DNA of 64,000 nucleotides from the NCBI RefSeq assembly GCF_014467285.1, contig NZ_NKHR01000002.1, positions 1 to 64,000 of the forward strand. Reading direction: 5' to 3'. Both the position numbers and the translations under genes were made by a program. Within the stretch, counting starts at the first letter, position 1, and each line of letters begins with the position of its first letter. Of the stretch, positions 61,940 to 64,000 are shown in pieces. Origin of the DNA: Xenorhabdus sp014467285. GTDB taxonomy: Bacteria; Pseudomonadota; Gammaproteobacteria; Enterobacterales; Enterobacteriaceae. The notes below the pieces were generated by a model. It did not search any database. It had not been told where the DNA came from and saw nothing but the letters and a program-made list of their open reading frames with translations.

Positions 61940-62842
61940 ATGTATTCAGGACTGTTAATTATTCTTTTGCCTTTAACTCTAGGCTACCTTATTCATCTTA
62001 ATAAGAAATCGTTGCTCACGCAGGTACACAAGCTACTCAATGTCATGGTTTATACCATTCTTGTTCTGATGGGCATCAACCTCGCCATGTTGGAGAATCT
62101 GGGCAGCAATTTGCTTTCTATCTTGCTGTATGCAACAACATTTTTCCTATGCACTTTTATTATTAATATGCTAGCGCTTTTCCTATTGGATAAACGCGAT
62201 CCGTGGATTATTAATACACATAAACAGGAACAGCCACCGTCCCGATTACATATGGTGTTAGATTCCGTCAAGTTATGTGGCGCATTAATATTAGGGTTTC
62301 TTATTGGCTTAACAGGCTGGTCATGGTTCCATTTTTCCAACCGTGCCAGTACAGTTGCATTGATTTTTCTACTATTCTTGGTTGGTATTCAACTGCGCAA
62401 TAACGGCATGAGCTTAAGGCAAACGCTGTTGAATCGTCGTGGTACGATTATCGCTATAGTCGTTGCCATCAGTTCTCTGCTAGGCGGTGTGCTGGCTGCA
62501 TTTTTGCTAGGATTACCTACCAAGACAGGTCTTGCCATTGCATCGGGATATGGTTGGTACTCCCTTTCGGGAATTTTAATTTCCGATGCTTATGGGCCGG
62601 TATTTGGCAGTACAGCATTTTTCAATGACTTAGCTCGTGAACTGGCTTCCATTATACTCATCCCCATGCTAATAAACCGCTATCGTTCAACCGCATTAGG
62701 TTTAACAGGCGCGGCTTCAGTCGATTTTACCTTACCTATCTTACAACGCTGTGGTGGTGTAAGTATCGTACCAGCAGCCATTGTTCATGGCTTTATATTG
62801 AGTTTAATGACTCCGTTGTTCATTGCATTTTTTACTCAATAA
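61940..62842 (+). CDS. lysO: L-lysine exporter LysO (YbjE)
   Basis: 300 aa inner-membrane protein (E. coli 299). About eight hydrophobic helices; family motifs LLFLVGIQLRNNGMSL, LASGYGWYSLSGILI (here AIASGYGWYSLSGILISDAYGPVFGSTAFFNDLARELASIIL region) and GAASVDFTLPILQRCGG. LysO exports lysine and thialysine. The ATG at 61940 follows AAGGATG. It stands before artP, keeping the E. coli neighbourhood of basic amino-acid genes. Confidence 0.95.
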   Translation: MYSGLLIILLPLTLGYLIHLNKKSLLTQVHKLLNVMVYTILVLMGINLAMLENLGSNLLSILLYATTFFLCTFIINMLALFLLDKRDPWIINTHKQEQPPSRLHMVLDSVKLCGALILGFLIGLTGWSWFHFSNRASTVALIFLLFLVGIQLRNNGMSLRQTLLNRRGTIIAIVVAISSLLGGVLAAFLLGLPTKTGLAIASGYGWYSLSGILISDAYGPVFGSTAFFNDLARELASIILIPMLINRYRSTALGLTGAASVDFTLPILQRCGGVSIVPAAIVHGFILSLMTPLFIAFFTQ

Positions 62843-62993
62843 AGAACTATCTTGATTTAGCATATAAACTGACTAAAAAAACCTTTTTAGTATGAAAATT
62901 AATCCAACTCGTAAAATAAAGAGCAAAAAAGCAATCCAAAAAATGCCTATTACTTGATTAGTTAAGTCACTAATCTAATGAAAACAACAATTT

Positions 62994-63013
62994 TATGCAG
63001 ACATTATTGCATA
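62994..63013 (+). promoter_or_regulatory. Dyad operator candidate upstream of artP
   Basis: TATGCA-N8-TGCATA (62994-63013), immediately followed by GCATAGTTATGC (63009-63020). The TGCATA half resembles ArgR boxes, and E. coli artP is repressed by ArgR. It lies about 55-75 bp upstream of the artP start. Resemblance only. Confidence 0.35.
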
Positions 63014-63068
63014 GTTATGCTTATAGGATTAATATCTCAACAAATAACTAACTATTCATATTCTTCGC

Positions 63069-63797
63069 ATGAGCATTCAATTAAAAAACATAAATTGTTT
63101 CTATGGTAAACATCAGGCTCTGTTCGATATCAATTTTGAATGTACATCAGGAGAAACTGTCGTATTGCTAGGGCCAAGCGGGGCCGGCAAAAGTTCATTG
63201 CTGCGTGTTCTGAACCTACTGGAGATGCCTCGCTCTGGGCAACTCAATGTGGCAACTCATCAGTTTGATTTTAAGCAACAACCCAATCACAAAGAAATTC
63301 TGGCATTACGACAAAAGGTTGGCATGGTCTTTCAACAATACAACCTGTGGCCACATTTAAGCGTAATGGATAATTTGATTGAAGCACCTTGTCGAGTCCT
63401 GAAATTGTCTAAACAACAAGCCCGGGAAAAGGCAGCAAAACTTCTCTCTCGTCTCCGTTTAGATGAATTCGCTAACCGTTTTCCACTGCATCTTTCTGGC
63501 GGACAACAACAACGTGTCGCCATTGCAAGGGCGTTAATGATGGAGCCACAAATTCTGTTGTTTGATGAACCCACTGCTGCACTTGATCCGGAAATCACCT
63601 CTCAGGTTATTGATATTATTAAAGAGTTGGCAGAAACCGGTATCACGCAAGTTATTGTGACTCACGAAGTGGAAGTGGCTCGTAAAACAGCAAGTCAGGT
63701 TGTATATATGGAACAAGGCCACATTATCGAAAAAGGTGACGCAACTCATTTTATGCGGCCTCAAACAAAAGCCTTTGCTCATTATTTATCACACTGA
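63069..63797 (+). CDS. artP: Arginine ABC transporter ATP-binding protein ArtP
   Basis: 242 aa, E. coli length. Walker A LLGPSGAGKSS, Q-loop GMVFQQYNLWPHLSV, signature LSGGQQQRVAIARAL, Walker B ILLFDEPTAALDPE and switch VTHEV identify a polar amino-acid uptake ATPase. The start ATG at 63069 has only a poor ribosome-binding site. It is followed after 33 bp by artI, as in the E. coli artPIQM operon. Confidence 0.96.
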   Translation: MSIQLKNINCFYGKHQALFDINFECTSGETVVLLGPSGAGKSSLLRVLNLLEMPRSGQLNVATHQFDFKQQPNHKEILALRQKVGMVFQQYNLWPHLSVMDNLIEAPCRVLKLSKQQAREKAAKLLSRLRLDEFANRFPLHLSGGQQQRVAIARALMMEPQILLFDEPTAALDPEITSQVIDIIKELAETGITQVIVTHEVEVARKTASQVVYMEQGHIIEKGDATHFMRPQTKAFAHYLSH

Positions 63798-63830
63798 TAT
63801 ACCATTCTTCATGAACAACAGGATATGGCT

Positions 63831-64000
63831 ATGAAAAAATTATTGTTTGCAGTTTTGTTGAGTGCAATGACCTTATCGGCAACCGCAGCAGAAAAAACGG
63901 CACTCCGTTTTGCAACAGAAGCCACTTACCCGCCATTTGAATTTATTGATGCAAACAATAAGATTCAGGGATTCGATGTCGATTTAGCAAATGCCATATG
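63831..64000 (+). CDS. artI: Arginine-binding periplasmic protein ArtI/ArtJ, N-terminal part
   Basis: The first 56 residues are present; the gene runs off the right edge. MKKLLFAVLLSAMTLSATAA is a signal peptide, then ALRFATEATYPPFEFIDANNKIQGFDVDLANAI, the start of a solute-binding protein family 3 domain. Closest by eye to E. coli ArtI (IRFATEASYPPFESIDANNQIVGFDVDLAQAL). AGGA lies seven bases before the ATG at 63831. It captures arginine for the ArtQMP importer. Confidence 0.9.
   Translation, partial: MKKLLFAVLLSAMTLSATAAEKTALRFATEATYPPFEFIDANNKIQGFDVDLANAI

Overview
The window looks like a chromosome segment of an insect-pathogenic Morganellaceae bacterium, most likely Xenorhabdus or Photorhabdus. 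This rests on near-Escherichia-coli protein sequences and gene order (mukFEB, rpsA-ihfB, focA-pflBA, lrp-ftsK-lolA-rarA-serS, cydDC-aat-infA, clpSA-cspD-macAB, lysO, artPI), an AT-rich composition, and a 127-bp ERIC-type palindrome. The species is not proven from sequence alone. No rRNA, tRNA or CRISPR array was found.

Layout. (1) 1-8,400 is accessory DNA. It starts with the 3' end of an IS1-type transposase joined to the 3' half of an MFS transporter gene. Next comes a tightly packed minus-strand operon (7209 to 812): a 71-aa LigA-like peptide, an aldo/keto reductase, a 2OG-Fe(II) oxygenase-like protein, a caspase/gingipain-fold protein with a Cys-rich module, and two ATP-grasp ligases. I cannot assign it to a named pathway; it resembles a RiPP or peptide-scaffold biosynthetic cluster and is the most novel item here. 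An ERIC element and a GrpB-family gene follow. (2) 8,430-23,700 is core: mukF-mukE-mukB condensin with cmoM, elyC, kdsB-ycaR, lpxK-msbA, comEC, ihfB. (3) 23,767-28,940 is core: rpsA, cmk, aroA, serC. (4) 28,941-31,064 holds an ISAs1-type insertion interrupted by a 100-N assembly gap, with a perfect 10-bp target duplication, followed by ansB. (5) 31,213-37,359: ycaO, focA, pflB, pflA (anaerobic pyruvate/formate metabolism, with an FNR-like box before focA). (6) 37,360-41,140 is an AT-rich variable block: a secreted exonuclease/endonuclease/phosphatase-fold protein and two tandem paralogous BPSS1780-type membrane proteins. (7) 41,155-64,000 is core again: serS, rarA, lolA, ftsK, lrp, trxB, cydD, cydC, aat, infA, clpA, clpS, cspD, macB, macA, lysO, artP and the start of artI.

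How it fits together. Core genes cover chromosome organisation (MukBEF, FtsK, IHF), envelope biogenesis (KdsB, LpxK, MsbA, LolA, ElyC), translation and proteolysis (S1, SerRS, IF-1, Aat with ClpAS forming the N-end rule route), redox (TrxB, CydDC) and basic amino-acid traffic (LysO, Art). Accessory genes sit at breaks of the conserved order: after mukB, between serC and ycaO, and between pflA and serS. Where the first ATG or GTG of an open frame disagreed with ribosome-binding sites or the family N-terminus, I give the corrected start.
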